Shown: positions 42,478 through 51,030, counted from the first letter of the stretch. The stretch: DNA of 64,000 nt from Lentzea jiangxiensis (GCF_900104175.1 NZ_FNIX01000005.1:124001-188000); one strand, 5' to 3'. A program made the numbers and translations. The notes: generated by a model from the letters alone, not told the origin.

Positions 42478-42483
42478 TATTGT
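42478..42483 (+). promoter_or_regulatory. -10 element of a probable leaderless promoter (second SLATT gene)
   Basis: TATTGT (TANNNT) then 7 nt (GCGGCGC) then GTG 42491. The SLOG-SLATT gene has TATCGT, 7 nt (GCGCGGC), ATG 4205: the same layout and nearly the same bases. Confidence 0.5.
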
Positions 42484-42490
42484 GCGGCGC

Positions 42491-42946
42491 GTGACCGACT
42501 TGCCGTCCGGCCTGAAGCCGCTGGAACTCGCCAACCACCTTCTTGGACAGATCACCCGCGGGCACGAGTACGCCCGTTCGCGCAAGCACCGGTTCCGGTG
42601 GAAGTCCGTAACTGTCCGACTGACCACTTTGGTGCTTTCGGCGGTGTCGACGATCATCCTCGGACTGCAGAACCTGGACCCGTGGACCGGGACGGCGTTC
42701 GCGCTCGTCGCGGTGGTGACCGTGGTGTCCGCCTTGGAGCCGTTCTTCGCTTGGCGGTCTTTGTGGGTGTTGATGGAGGACGCGTCCCACCGGTTCCACC
42801 GGCTCGAGGATGATCTTTCGTACTACATCGCGTCCACGCCCACAGGAGAGGTGGACGCCGAACGGGTGCGGGAGATGTTCGAGCAGTACCAGGCCATTTG
42901 GGACTCGCTCAGTTCCCGGTGGTCGAGGTCCCGGGACAACGGGTGA
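42491..42946 (+). CDS. SLATT-domain protein (second locus)
   Basis: 151 aa from GTG 42491 (GTG 42482 is in frame but lies in the -10). Layout: N-terminal helix PLELANHLLGQITRGHEYAR, basic RSRKHRFRWKSVTVR, two hydrophobic helices (TLVLSAVSTIILGL and GTAFALVAVVTVVSAL), then FFAWRSLWVLMEDASHRFHR and a long helical tail ending in a basic segment. It fits stand-alone SLATT proteins seen next to diverse enzymes in predicted conflict systems. The only close neighbour is the divergent PIG-L enzyme; no obvious effector or sensor partner is co-directional. Confidence 0.75.
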   Translation: MTDLPSGLKPLELANHLLGQITRGHEYARSRKHRFRWKSVTVRLTTLVLSAVSTIILGLQNLDPWTGTAFALVAVVTVVSALEPFFAWRSLWVLMEDASHRFHRLEDDLSYYIASTPTGEVDAERVREMFEQYQAIWDSLSSRWSRSRDNG

Positions 42947-42965
42947 GACTGCGGGAGGCCGGCCG

Positions 42966-44069
42966 TCAGGGGGTGGCCGCCGGCTTCCCCTTGGCGTCCG
43001 GAGCGTTCGGGTCGTGCAGGTGGTTCTCCTGCCACACCGCCCACTTGTGGGCGGTGCCGTTCTGGCTCACGTAGGCCGCGCCCCAGCCCGTGCCGGTGAA
43101 GCGGTTGTTGATGGACTTCATGTTGCGGCCGTAGCTGTTGCCGAAGCCCGACTCGAGGCCCAGTTGGTAGCCGCCGCCCTCGAGCAGGTTGCCTTCCACG
43201 GTGACGTTGTCGATGTCGTTGCCGTAGGTCTGGATGAACAGCGCGCCGGTGTCGTTGCCGGTGGAGCAGTCGATGCGGTTGTTGCGGAACGCCAGGGTGC
43301 GGCCCGGGTTCTTGTCCAGCGGGAAGTCGCGGACGGTGGCGCCGTCGTTGTGGGACTCGCCCTCCGAGCGGAGGCCTCGGACGTAGTTGCCTTCGGCCAG
43401 GGCGTTCAGGGAGTGGCCGGTGTTGTAGAAGCAGATGCCGGAGCCCATGCCGCTGATGTGGTTGCGTTGCAGCGTGCCGACTCCCAGGAACGCGCAGGAG
43501 GCCGCGATGGTCTTGGCAGGGAGGGCCGAGCCGTCGATGTCCGAGTCGCGGATGGTGACCGGGGCACCGGTCACCTGGCACGAGTTGCTGCCGCAGGGGC
43601 CATTCGTGGTGATGAGGGGTGCGGTCTCGCCCAGGCGGGTGGGGCGGATGCAGGACTTCTCGACGGTGATGTCGCCCGCGAAGAGGACCAGGGCCTGTTC
43701 GACCCGCTTGCCGGAGATCACGGTGCCCGCGGGCGGGGCGGCGGGGCCCGTGTAGAGGGGCAGGGAGTCGCATTTCAGGCCGTGGGCGGCCAGGCCGGTG
43801 TTGGCCCGGGTGAGCTTCCAGCCCGGGGTGCCGGTCGGCACGGGGGTGCCGGGGTTCGCCGGGGGCTTCACGGGGCCGTTCGTGGCGGACGCCACCGAGG
43901 AACCGGGAGCCGGCGAGTTGCTGCTCGGGGCGGGGGAACTGCTGGTCGTGCCGGTCGAGGTGGCGCTGGTGCCGCCCGCGATCGGTGCCGGTTGGGCCGC
44001 CTCGGTCGGGGAGCAGGCGGCCAGCACGACGACACCACCGGTCAGCAGCACGGCCACTCTCAGTTTCAC
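42966..44069 (-). CDS. secreted right-handed parallel beta-helix lipoprotein
   Basis: 367 aa from GTG 44069, with GGAGGTG nine bases upstream. A signal peptide with lipobox VVLAAC puts the lipidated Cys at ~residue 19, followed by a Ser/Thr/Pro-rich linker to ~residue 85. The rest shows parallel beta-helix patterning (TVEKSCIRP, VTIRDSDIDGSAL, LQRNHISGMGSGICFYNTGH, AFRNNRIDCSTGNDTGALFI, VTVEGNLLEGGGYQLGL), as in pectate-lyase-like and carbohydrate-binding proteins. Near the EPS locus, so cell-wall or EPS binding/cleavage is plausible. An inverted repeat lies just upstream. Confidence 0.85.
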   Translation of the reverse strand: MKLRVAVLLTGGVVVLAACSPTEAAQPAPIAGGTSATSTGTTSSSPAPSSNSPAPGSSVASATNGPVKPPANPGTPVPTGTPGWKLTRANTGLAAHGLKCDSLPLYTGPAAPPAGTVISGKRVEQALVLFAGDITVEKSCIRPTRLGETAPLITTNGPCGSNSCQVTGAPVTIRDSDIDGSALPAKTIAASCAFLGVGTLQRNHISGMGSGICFYNTGHSLNALAEGNYVRGLRSEGESHNDGATVRDFPLDKNPGRTLAFRNNRIDCSTGNDTGALFIQTYGNDIDNVTVEGNLLEGGGYQLGLESGFGNSYGRNMKSINNRFTGTGWGAAYVSQNGTAHKWAVWQENHLHDPNAPDAKGKPAATP

Positions 44070-44087
44070 GGCTGGATCCACCTCCAC

Positions 44088-44117
44088 GCGCGTTCACGAC
44101 GGGGACCGTGAACGCGC
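44088..44117. promoter_or_regulatory. inverted repeat upstream of the beta-helix lipoprotein
   Basis: Perfect 11-bp arms (44088-44098 GCGCGTTCACG and 44107-44117) with an 8-nt spacer, 19 bp upstream of the GTG at 44069. The position overlapping or flanking the ribosome-binding region suggests an operator or an mRNA hairpin. The remaining gap to 44340 (about 220 bp) has no gene that I can support. Confidence 0.45.
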
Positions 44118-44340
44118 TGATTGTGTCGTCGGCCGTTTCGGAATGCGCGTGGAACTCGTGCGACCGAGTTCGCACCGGGGCCTTTGAACGGTAGGCACAC
44201 TGCACGTGCCGACGTGCGGAGTCAAGCTGATCCCGTTGCGCCGCAACATCATCTTCCCGTTCGGCCGGAATCGACCGGGAAGGGTGGGCAGGCAGATCAC
44301 GGTTTCATCACCGCGGTATTCGGTTCTCCGATGTGTGAGA

Positions 44341-45108
44341 TCAGCGACCGGTGAACGTCGCGCGGCCGGGACCCTCGGTGAGGAAGCTGTGCACGGCGCG
44401 CGGCAGGTCTTCCGTTTCGAACAACCCCGACGCGATCGTCGTGACGTGCGCGTCGGCCTCCGGGACTCCGCCGTTCTCGAAGTGCGCGAGAACCTGTTTG
44501 GTCGCGGAATGCGCCTTCGTCGGGCCGACGGCGAGCGCCAGTGCGAACTCCTCGGCGGCCAGCGCGAAGCCCTCGTCCGGGAACACGCGGTTGACGACGT
44601 TCCAGCGCTCCAGCTCCGCGGCGCCGTAGAGGTCGCCGGTCATGACGAACTCCTTCGCCCGCGCCACCCCCGCGCGGGCCGCCAGGCGCTGCGTGCCGCC
44701 CATCGTCGGCGTCAGGCCCACGACCTTCTCGACCAGGCCGAACCGCGCCGACTCCGCGGCCAGCAGCAGGTCGCACGCCACCGCCAGTTCGAAAGCCCAC
44801 GTCAGGCACAGGGCGTGCGCCGCGAAGACGGTCGGGATCGGCAGCGCGGCGAGGCGCTGGGGGAGCAGCAGCATGCGGTCGAACAGCCGCTGCGCCTCCT
44901 CGCGGTACTCCTGCGCGGCGAACAGCGACACGTCGACGCCGCCCGACACGACCTTGCCCGTGGCGTTGACCAGCAACGCCCGCGCGTCGCCCAGCTCGTC
45001 CAGGGCCTCGTGGAACTCCGCGTCGAGGTCGAGGGCGTAGAGGTTGAGCGGCGGCGCGTCGATCGTGATCACGGCGAGCTCGTCGCGGCGGGTCAGGTGG
45101 ATCTTCAA
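44341..45108 (-). CDS. enoyl-CoA hydratase/isomerase family protein
   Basis: 255 aa. Crotonase fold: LAVITIDAPPLNLYALDLDA, oxyanion-hole regions GKVVSGGVDVSLF and HALCLTWAFELAVACDLLLAA, then FGLVEKVVGLTPTMGGTQRLAARAG. The usual catalytic Glu positions of enoyl-CoA hydratase are not clearly conserved (the second region reads LVEKVVGLTPTMGG, with a Glu-Lys before the loop), so hydratase or isomerase activity remains open. It starts 7 bp after corA, so the two are probably co-transcribed. Confidence 0.88.
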   Translation of the reverse strand: MKIHLTRRDELAVITIDAPPLNLYALDLDAEFHEALDELGDARALLVNATGKVVSGGVDVSLFAAQEYREEAQRLFDRMLLLPQRLAALPIPTVFAAHALCLTWAFELAVACDLLLAAESARFGLVEKVVGLTPTMGGTQRLAARAGVARAKEFVMTGDLYGAAELERWNVVNRVFPDEGFALAAEEFALALAVGPTKAHSATKQVLAHFENGGVPEADAHVTTIASGLFETEDLPRAVHSFLTEGPGRATFTGR

Positions 45109-45115
45109 AACTGGC

Positions 45116-46072
45116 TCACAACCAATCGCGGCGCTTGAACATCACGTACAGGAAGTAGGAGAGGCCGAAGATACCCAGCGTGGCCACCCAGAAGCCCCAC
45201 CTCTGCTCGAAGCCGGGATACGGGACGTTCATGCCGTAGTACCCGGAGATCGCGGTCGGCACGGCGATGATCGCGGCCCAGCTCGTCACCTTCTTCATGA
45301 TCGAGTTCAGCCGGTTGCCCTGCACGGCGACCTCGGCCTCGCGCAGGTTCGTGACCAGCTCGCGCATCGACTCGGTCAGCTCCGCGATGAACAGCGTGTG
45401 GTCCTTGACGTCGAGGTAGTACGGCATCATCACGTCGTCGACGAGCTCGTGCTCGCGGTGCAGCAGCGACCCCAGCACCTCGCGCATCGGCAGCGCGGCA
45501 CGCCGCAGCTGGACCAGGGCGCGCCTCAGCCGCAGCGCCTCGCGGCCCACGTCCGGCTTCTCGTCGTAGATCCGGTCCTCGAGGTCCTCGATCGCGTCGT
45601 CGAGCTGCTGCGCGGCGGCGTAGTGGCCGTCCACCAGGTCGTCGAGCAGGCCGTGCAGCAGGAACCCGATGCCCGCGCCCGCCAGCGTCGGCGCGGCGTC
45701 CCAGCGGCGCTGCACGCCGGCGAGGTCGTAGTCCTCGCTCTCGCGCACCGTCACCAGCGCGTTCCGGGTCACGAAGATGTCGACCTCGCACGTCTTGAGC
45801 TCGTGCTCCTCGTACCGGACCGCGTAGACGGAGAGGAAGAGGTGGGTGGGGTAGCGGTCGACCTTCGGGCGCTGCCGCTCGGCGAACGCGTCCTCGATGG
45901 CGAGCTCGTGCAACCCCAGCTCGTCGCGCAGCAGAGCCGTCTCGGCCTCCGACGGGGCGCACAGGTCGAACCACACGACGGCGGACGGGTCCCGGAGGTG
46001 GTCCGCGACCTCCTCGACCGGGAAGTTCGAGTCGACGAGTTCGCCGTCGCGGTACAACCTTGTCCGACCCAT
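45116..46072 (-). CDS. corA: CorA-family magnesium/divalent cation transporter
   Basis: 318 aa from ATG 46072. Large cytoplasmic N-terminal domain (VVWFDLCAPSEAETALLRDE, LGLHELAIEDAFAERQRPKV with the ED..E.. helix), long stalk helix, and two C-terminal membrane helices with the selectivity motif YGMN (SGYYGMNVPYPGFEQRWGFW). Ends with a short basic tail RRDWL. Pentameric Mg2+ or Co2+ channel. Confidence 0.95.
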   Translation of the reverse strand: MGRTRLYRDGELVDSNFPVEEVADHLRDPSAVVWFDLCAPSEAETALLRDELGLHELAIEDAFAERQRPKVDRYPTHLFLSVYAVRYEEHELKTCEVDIFVTRNALVTVRESEDYDLAGVQRRWDAAPTLAGAGIGFLLHGLLDDLVDGHYAAAQQLDDAIEDLEDRIYDEKPDVGREALRLRRALVQLRRAALPMREVLGSLLHREHELVDDVMMPYYLDVKDHTLFIAELTESMRELVTNLREAEVAVQGNRLNSIMKKVTSWAAIIAVPTAISGYYGMNVPYPGFEQRWGFWVATLGIFGLSYFLYVMFKRRDWL

Positions 46073-46128
46073 GGGTGATTAGCGTACGTAGATCTACTCA
46101 GATGTGAGGTTTCGGCCCGACTTCCCGC

Positions 46129-46134
46129 TACCCT
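46129..46134 (+). promoter_or_regulatory. -10 element of a probable leaderless promoter (kinase gene)
   Basis: TACCCT (TANNNT) precedes GTG 46142 by 7 nt, and no ribosome-binding site is visible. Confidence 0.4.
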
Positions 46135-46141
46135 CGAACCG

Positions 46142-47467
46142 GTGAAGGTGGACCAGCCACAGCGCATCGGCGACTACCTGCTCCTCGGCAGGCTCGGCCG
46201 TGGTGCCATGGGAACGGTCTACCTGGGACAAGGCAGCGACGGGCGGCAGGTCGCCGTCAAGGTCGCCCGCGCCGAGCTGGCCGACGACCCGCGCTTCCGC
46301 GAGCGGTTCCGCCGCGAGGTGCAGATGGCCCGCGCGGTGGGCAGCGCCGGCACGGCGGCGGTCGTGGACGCCGACACGCGCGCGCCGCGGCCGTGGATGG
46401 CCACGGAGTACGTGCCGGGTCCGACGCTGCAGGAGGCGATCGAACGCCACGGCCCGCTGCCCGAGCACCACCTGAGACGACTCGCCGAGGGACTGGCCGA
46501 GGCGCTCACCGCCATCCACCGCGCGGGTCTCGTCCACCGCGACCTCAAGCCGTCGAACGTCCTGCTGGGCGCGGACGGGCCGCGTGTCATCGACTTCGGC
46601 ATCTCGCGCGCGATGGAGCACACGGCGCTGACGGAGACCGGCATGGTCTTCGGCACACCGGGCTTCCTCTCGCCCGAGCAGATCACCGGCCAGGAGGTCG
46701 CGTCCCCGAGCGACGTCTTCGCGCTGGGCGCGGTGCTGGTCTACGCCGCGACGGGCAGGGGCCCGTTCGGCGAGGGCCCGACGGCGACGCTGCTCTACAA
46801 GGCCGCGCACGGCGAACCGGACATCGACGGCGTGCCCAAGGCGCTGCGGCCGCTGGTGCAGAAGTGCATGCACCGCGACCCGGCCAAGCGCCCGGAGCCC
46901 GCCGAGGTCACCCGGATGCTCGCCCAGGTCACCACGCCCAAGCCGCCGACCACGAAGATGCCCGCGCCGATGACGCCCGCGGCGGCGACGTTCTCGACGT
47001 CGCGGTTCGTGCCGATGGCGTGGGGCGGGCTGAACCTCGCCGTGGCGCTGCTCGCCGCCGCGATCGCCGATCCGGCCGCCCGGGCCAACGGCGCCACGCA
47101 GCTGCTCGCGCTGGCCGCGTTCTGCGTGCTCATCGTGCGCGCGGCGCGGTACTTCAGCGCCGCCGCCCGTCGCAAGGTCGTCATCGAGATCAGCCGCGAG
47201 GGCATCGCGACGACGCGCAACGGCAAGTTCCACCAGTACTGGTGGTACGAGCTCGCCCGCGTGCGCGTGGTGCCGCACAAGAAGAGGCCGTGGGTCGTCG
47301 TCTGGCTGAAGGACCCGGCGCCACGCCGCTTCTTCGGCGCGCACCACGGCGGTGTGCGCGTGTTCCCGGTCGCCCACGAGCGCACCAGGAGGCGGCGCGA
47401 GCGCGACGTCGCCGAGCTGCGCGCCGCCCTGGCCTGGTACCTGCCCCGCTCCTACGACGGCCGCTGA
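46142..47467 (+). CDS. membrane-anchored Ser/Thr protein kinase with C-terminal PH-like domain
   Basis: 441 aa from GTG 46142. Kinase residues ~8-265: Gly loop LGRGAMGTVYLG, ATP Lys in VAVKVARAE, catalytic HRDLKPSNVLL, DFGISRAM, APE-like SPEQ. A Thr/Pro-rich linker follows, then two hydrophobic helices (~300-345: LNLAVALLAAAIADPAA and LLALAAFCVLIVRAA) and a C-terminal ~100-residue beta-rich domain (KVVIEISREGIATTRNGKFH, YWWYELARVRVVPH, WVVVWLKD) similar in pattern to bacterial PH domains. Extracellular PASTA or sensor domains are absent, so the signal may be intracellular or at the membrane. Converges on, and overlaps by 16 bp, the CU044_5270-like gene. Confidence 0.88.
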   Translation: MKVDQPQRIGDYLLLGRLGRGAMGTVYLGQGSDGRQVAVKVARAELADDPRFRERFRREVQMARAVGSAGTAAVVDADTRAPRPWMATEYVPGPTLQEAIERHGPLPEHHLRRLAEGLAEALTAIHRAGLVHRDLKPSNVLLGADGPRVIDFGISRAMEHTALTETGMVFGTPGFLSPEQITGQEVASPSDVFALGAVLVYAATGRGPFGEGPTATLLYKAAHGEPDIDGVPKALRPLVQKCMHRDPAKRPEPAEVTRMLAQVTTPKPPTTKMPAPMTPAAATFSTSRFVPMAWGGLNLAVALLAAAIADPAARANGATQLLALAAFCVLIVRAARYFSAAARRKVVIEISREGIATTRNGKFHQYWWYELARVRVVPHKKRPWVVVWLKDPAPRRFFGAHHGGVRVFPVAHERTRRRRERDVAELRAALAWYLPRSYDGR

Positions 47468-48318
47468 TCGGTCCACTCGTAGGTGACGGTGGTCGACTGG
47501 AGCACGGTGCCCGCCGGCAGCGCCCTGCCCGCGACGACCTGGCGTTCCTCGTAGCCGGTCACCTCGCCCGTGCTCGGGTCGAGGGTGAACGACGCCTTGC
47601 TGCCGTCCGCGGTCACCATGCCGTTGTCGTAGCGGACACCGGGAATCGCGGCGAGCTGGCGGTACAGCACCGCCTTGCGCTCGTTCGTGGTGAACGGTGA
47701 GAGCAACGCCGACGACCCGGAACCGATCGTCTCCGCGGGGTTCTGGCTCAACGGGTTCAGCAGGCTCGTCTCGTGGCACGGCGTCGTCGGGCAGACCGTG
47801 CCCCACATCAATGGCCCCGTGTAGACCTTGCTGAAGTCGTACTCGGCGGCCATCGCGACGCCGGGCACCGGACGCGTGCGGCCGGTGGGCCTGCGGTGGG
47901 TCTGCACGTGCTGGCCCTTGGCGGTCGGCAGCCAGACCTCGACGACGAACTCCGACTGCAGTGCGGTCGTCGTGCCGTGGCCGGTGATCGAGAACGTCTC
48001 CCACGTCTCGTACTTGATGTGCTTGTACTTGCCGCGCGGCTGCGACCGTTCCAGCAACGCCGCGGCCTCGGCGAGGTTCGTGGCGGGCGCGGTCGGCATC
48101 TCGGCGACGTCCGGGGCGGACCGGTCCGGGCGCAGGAACACCACGAGCCCGGTGATCAGCACGACCGCCACGACCGCCGCCGCGACGCCCGCCCAGTTGC
48201 GCGAACGGGGCCGCGCCTTCTCGGCGAAGAGCTGCTCGCGCAGGCGGGCCAGGCGCACGTCGTCGCTGCCCCGCACCGGGTACAGCTCCGCGAGGTCGTC
48301 GTCCAGCAGGTCACGCAT
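47452..48318 (-). CDS. CU044_5270-like membrane protein, probable sigma-factor partner
   Basis: 288 aa from ATG 48318. A short cytoplasmic N-terminus (~45 residues, LLDDDLAELYPVRGSDDVRL), one membrane helix (WAGVAAAVVAVVLITGLVVF), and a ~220-residue extracytoplasmic domain with a conserved-looking CPTTPCHE loop. This matches the CU044_5270 type that follows ECF sigma genes in actinomycetes. Its start overlaps the sigma-factor stop by 8 bp. It is likely an anti-sigma or signal-sensing partner (inference from linkage). Confidence 0.8.
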   Translation of the reverse strand: MRDLLDDDLAELYPVRGSDDVRLARLREQLFAEKARPRSRNWAGVAAAVVAVVLITGLVVFLRPDRSAPDVAEMPTAPATNLAEAAALLERSQPRGKYKHIKYETWETFSITGHGTTTALQSEFVVEVWLPTAKGQHVQTHRRPTGRTRPVPGVAMAAEYDFSKVYTGPLMWGTVCPTTPCHETSLLNPLSQNPAETIGSGSSALLSPFTTNERKAVLYRQLAAIPGVRYDNGMVTADGSKASFTLDPSTGEVTGYEERQVVAGRALPAGTVLQSTTVTYEWTDQRPS

Positions 48319-48808
48319 GGCGGAGCTCCAGTTCCTTCAGCTTGGTGCGCAGCCGGTGCAGGCGGGACCGGGCGGTGGCGGGGTTCATCGCGAGGGCCTG
48401 CGCGGCCTCCTGCACGGTCAGGCCGGCGAGCGACACGAGCAGCAGCAGGTCGCGGTCCGAGGTCTGCATCCTGCTCAGCTCGCCGGCGATCAGCCTCAGG
48501 TGCGAACGGGCGACGATGCGGGTCACGACCGTGTGCTCCAGCGACTCGGCGACCCCGAGGTCGACGCCGTAGCGCTCGGCGGTGCGCAGCAGGCGGGTCT
48601 CGCGCTTGGCGTGGCCGCGCAACAGGTTCGTGGCGATGCCGTAGAGCCAGCCGACGACGCTGCCCTTCTCCGGGTCGTAGCTCTCCTTGCCGCGCATGGC
48701 GGCGAGGAAGGTCTCGCTGACGAGGTCGTCAGCCACGTCGACACCGACCCGCCGCGCCAGATATCGGTGCAGGGGGTGGGCGTGCTCGTCGAACAGCTCC
48801 GCGAACAT
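48311..48808 (-). CDS. ECF-type RNA polymerase sigma factor
   Basis: 165 aa from ATG 48808; GTG 48811 is also possible. Region 2: FAELFDEHAHPLHRYLARRV, DDLVSETFLAAMRGKESYDP, GSVVGWLYGIATNLLRGHAK (region 2.4-like). Region 4: MQTSDRDLLLLVSLAGLTVQ and EAAQALAMNPATARSRLHRL (helix-turn-helix binding -35). It directs transcription of a small regulon. The overlapping downstream gene encodes its probable membrane partner. Confidence 0.93.
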   Translation of the reverse strand: MFAELFDEHAHPLHRYLARRVGVDVADDLVSETFLAAMRGKESYDPEKGSVVGWLYGIATNLLRGHAKRETRLLRTAERYGVDLGVAESLEHTVVTRIVARSHLRLIAGELSRMQTSDRDLLLLVSLAGLTVQEAAQALAMNPATARSRLHRLRTKLKELELRHA

Positions 48809-48887
48809 CACGCCCCCAGTTGGCTTTTCGCGGTGTCGGTGTTGCAGTGATCTGAATCACAGTGGACGGGCTTCCGATGATGGTCCC

Positions 48888-49382
48888 ATGACCACCTGGA
48901 CCGTGACGGCCGCCGACGCCGCGCGTTCGCCGCTCAACCGCGAGTACAACGCCGAGATGATCAGCCGCTACTGGGGCCGGCCGGCGAACGACGCCGAGAT
49001 CGACGCCTACGAACGCGACGAGCAGGACCACGACGTGCCGGTGTTCCTAGTGGCGTCCCGCGACGGCGACGACGCCGGGTGCCTGGGCATGCGGTTCCTG
49101 ACCGGCGACGTCGGTGAGCTGACGCGGATGTTCGTGCGCGAGCCGTTCCGCGGCAAGGGTGTCGCGTCGGCGTTGCTCGCGGCGATGGAGGCCGAAGCCC
49201 TGCGACGCGGCATCACCGTGCTGCGCCTCGACACCCGCAAGGACCTCGTGGAAGCACGCACCCTCTACGCGAAGCACGGTTTCGTCGAGATCGAGCGCTA
49301 CAACGACGCCGAGTACGCCGATCACTGGTTCGAGAAGGCCCTGGAGAGGCTAACGCCCGCTCCGCCGGTCGCGATGACCTGA
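48888..49382 (+). CDS. GNAT-family N-acetyltransferase
   Basis: 164 aa from ATG 48888. GNAT core: CLGMRFLTGDVGELTRMFVR, acetyl-CoA-binding PFRGKGVASALLAAMEAEAL (R/Q-x-x-G-x-G/A), VLRLDTRKDLVEARTLYAKHG and FVEIERYNDAEYADHWFEK. A small-molecule acetyltransferase; substrate unknown. It is divergent from the sigma-factor gene across 79 bp. Confidence 0.92.
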   Translation: MTTWTVTAADAARSPLNREYNAEMISRYWGRPANDAEIDAYERDEQDHDVPVFLVASRDGDDAGCLGMRFLTGDVGELTRMFVREPFRGKGVASALLAAMEAEALRRGITVLRLDTRKDLVEARTLYAKHGFVEIERYNDAEYADHWFEKALERLTPAPPVAMT

Positions 49383-49418
49383 GAAGGTCGGGATGACGTG
49401 CGCCAGGAGGCACTGAAC

Positions 49419-50714
49419 ATGCGGTTGCGCCCACTGGTGACGGCTGTTGCCGTCACCGCGGCACTGGTGGTGGTGAACCCGGCCGAGGCGGCCCCCGCCG
49501 GCCGGGTTCTGGGTTACGTCGCCAACAACGGCGGCGGGGTGTCGGTCATCGACACCGCCACCAACGCGGTGTCCGAGACGATCGCGGACAGCGGTGGCAC
49601 CTCGCCGTACATGGCAGCGGTCGCCTTCGACGGCACCCGCGGCTACGTGACGAACTCCGTGCAGAACACGTTGACGGTCATCGACACGCCGACCAACACG
49701 GTCGACAAGGCCGTCCCCGTCGGGTCCCACCCGGCGGGCGTCGCGGTGGCGCCCGGTGGCGGCTTCGCCTACGTCACCAACTACCTCGACGGCACGGTCT
49801 CCGTGGTCGACACGGCCACCCTGGCGGTCACCGCGACCGTCGCGGTCGGGTCGAACGCGGACGGCGTCGTCGTCACGAAGGACGGTTCCGCCGTCTACGT
49901 CACGCACGACGTCCCCGGGCCGGGCAAGGTCTCGGTCATCGACACCACGTCCAACTCCGTCGTCGCCACCGTCCCGGTCGGCAACGCGGCGACCGCCATC
50001 GCCGCCTCGCCGGACGGCACGCGGATGTACGTGGTGAACAAGGGTTCGGACAGCGTCTCCGCCATCGACGTGGCCACGCGCACCGTCGTCGGCACCGCCG
50101 CCGTCGGCTTCACGCCGCACGGCATCGCGTTGACGCCGAACGGAACCCGCGCGTACGTAACGAACAGCGAGTTCGACACGGTCTCCGTCGTGGACCTCAC
50201 GACGATGACCGAACTGCGGAAGGTCGTCGTCGGCGACCGCCCGATCAGCGTGGCCCTCACGCCGGACGGTGCGTCCGCCTACGTCACGAACTTCAACAGC
50301 AACACGGTGTCGATCATCGACACGGCCTCGGACACGGTCACCGGCACCGTCGCCGTGGGCCGGCGCCCGGTGGGCATCGCGATCGGCTTCGTGCCGCCCG
50401 CCACGTCGAAGCTCGTGTCCGGCACCGCCGCGCTGCAGTTGCGGCTCCTCGGTTTCACGGTCCGCGGTCTCAACGCGACGCTGACCGAGAAGCACACCGG
50501 GGGGCCGATCGCCGGTCAGCGGGTCGTCTTCCGCACGGTGAAGGGCAACCCGCTCTGCACCGCGACGACCGACTCGTCCGGCAAGGCCACCTGCGACGCC
50601 CAGGCGTCGCTGCTGATCGGCCTGTCGACGCTGCTGCAAGGCTTCACGGCGTCGTACGCGGGCAGCAACGAGCACGGCGCTGTCTCGTCGCACGGGTACA
50701 TCAGGTTGCTCTAG
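49419..50714 (+). CDS. secreted YVTN-type beta-propeller protein
   Basis: 431 aa from ATG 49419, with CAGGAGG 8 bp upstream. Signal peptide (LVTAVAVTAALVVV) ending near AEAAPA. About seven YVTN repeats (AYVTNYLDGTVSVVDTATLA, RMYVVNKGSDSVSAIDVATR, AYVTNSEFDTVSVVDLTTM and others) at roughly 42-residue spacing make a propeller over residues ~35-330. The last ~95 residues look like a bacterial Ig-like (invasin/Big_1-type) domain with a Cys pair (LCTATTDSSGKATCD). An extracellular binding role is likely. Converges on the MbtH gene. Confidence 0.9.
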   Translation: MRLRPLVTAVAVTAALVVVNPAEAAPAGRVLGYVANNGGGVSVIDTATNAVSETIADSGGTSPYMAAVAFDGTRGYVTNSVQNTLTVIDTPTNTVDKAVPVGSHPAGVAVAPGGGFAYVTNYLDGTVSVVDTATLAVTATVAVGSNADGVVVTKDGSAVYVTHDVPGPGKVSVIDTTSNSVVATVPVGNAATAIAASPDGTRMYVVNKGSDSVSAIDVATRTVVGTAAVGFTPHGIALTPNGTRAYVTNSEFDTVSVVDLTTMTELRKVVVGDRPISVALTPDGASAYVTNFNSNTVSIIDTASDTVTGTVAVGRRPVGIAIGFVPPATSKLVSGTAALQLRLLGFTVRGLNATLTEKHTGGPIAGQRVVFRTVKGNPLCTATTDSSGKATCDAQASLLIGLSTLLQGFTASYAGSNEHGAVSSHGYIRLL

Positions 50715-50734
50715 CTATGTGGGGCTGCTTGTCG

Positions 50735-50923
50735 TTAGGCGGCCATCGGCACGTCGGCACGGAGCGCGTCCACGTAGTCCGCACAGGACTGCTTGGACGC
50801 GACTCCGTGGACGACCTGCCAGCCTGCCGGCACCTGCAGCACCGCGGGCCAGATAGAGTACTGGCCCGCCGGGCTGACCAGCACCAGGAACATGGTGTGA
50901 GCCTGAGCGAACGGGGATGTCAT
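50735..50923 (-). CDS. orphan MbtH-like protein
   Basis: 62 aa from ATG 50923. MbtH signature: MTSPF start, FLVLVSPAGQYSIWPAVLQV, PAGWQVVHG, and SCADYVDAL. MbtH proteins bind and activate NRPS adenylation domains. The C-terminus (RADVPMAA) lacks the usual W-T-D-x-R-P motif, so the protein is shortened or degenerate there. No NRPS lies in the window; an Sfp-type PPTase does (60949). It probably serves NRPSs elsewhere in the genome. Confidence 0.88.
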   Translation of the reverse strand: MTSPFAQAHTMFLVLVSPAGQYSIWPAVLQVPAGWQVVHGVASKQSCADYVDALRADVPMAA

Positions 50924-51030
50924 GACCCCAGAGTGACCTGCGCCACCTAGGAACCCGCTATCCCCGCGCTGGAGCGTTCACCCGGACGCTCGTTTCCCGA
51001 TCCCGGTCCGGGTGTGATTACGTGGTGCGC

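Noticed and set aside
44206-45138. 310-codon plus-strand frame opposite the enoyl-CoA hydratase gene
   Set aside because: Antisense to a clear crotonase-fold gene; the product is Arg/Gln/His-rich with no domain.
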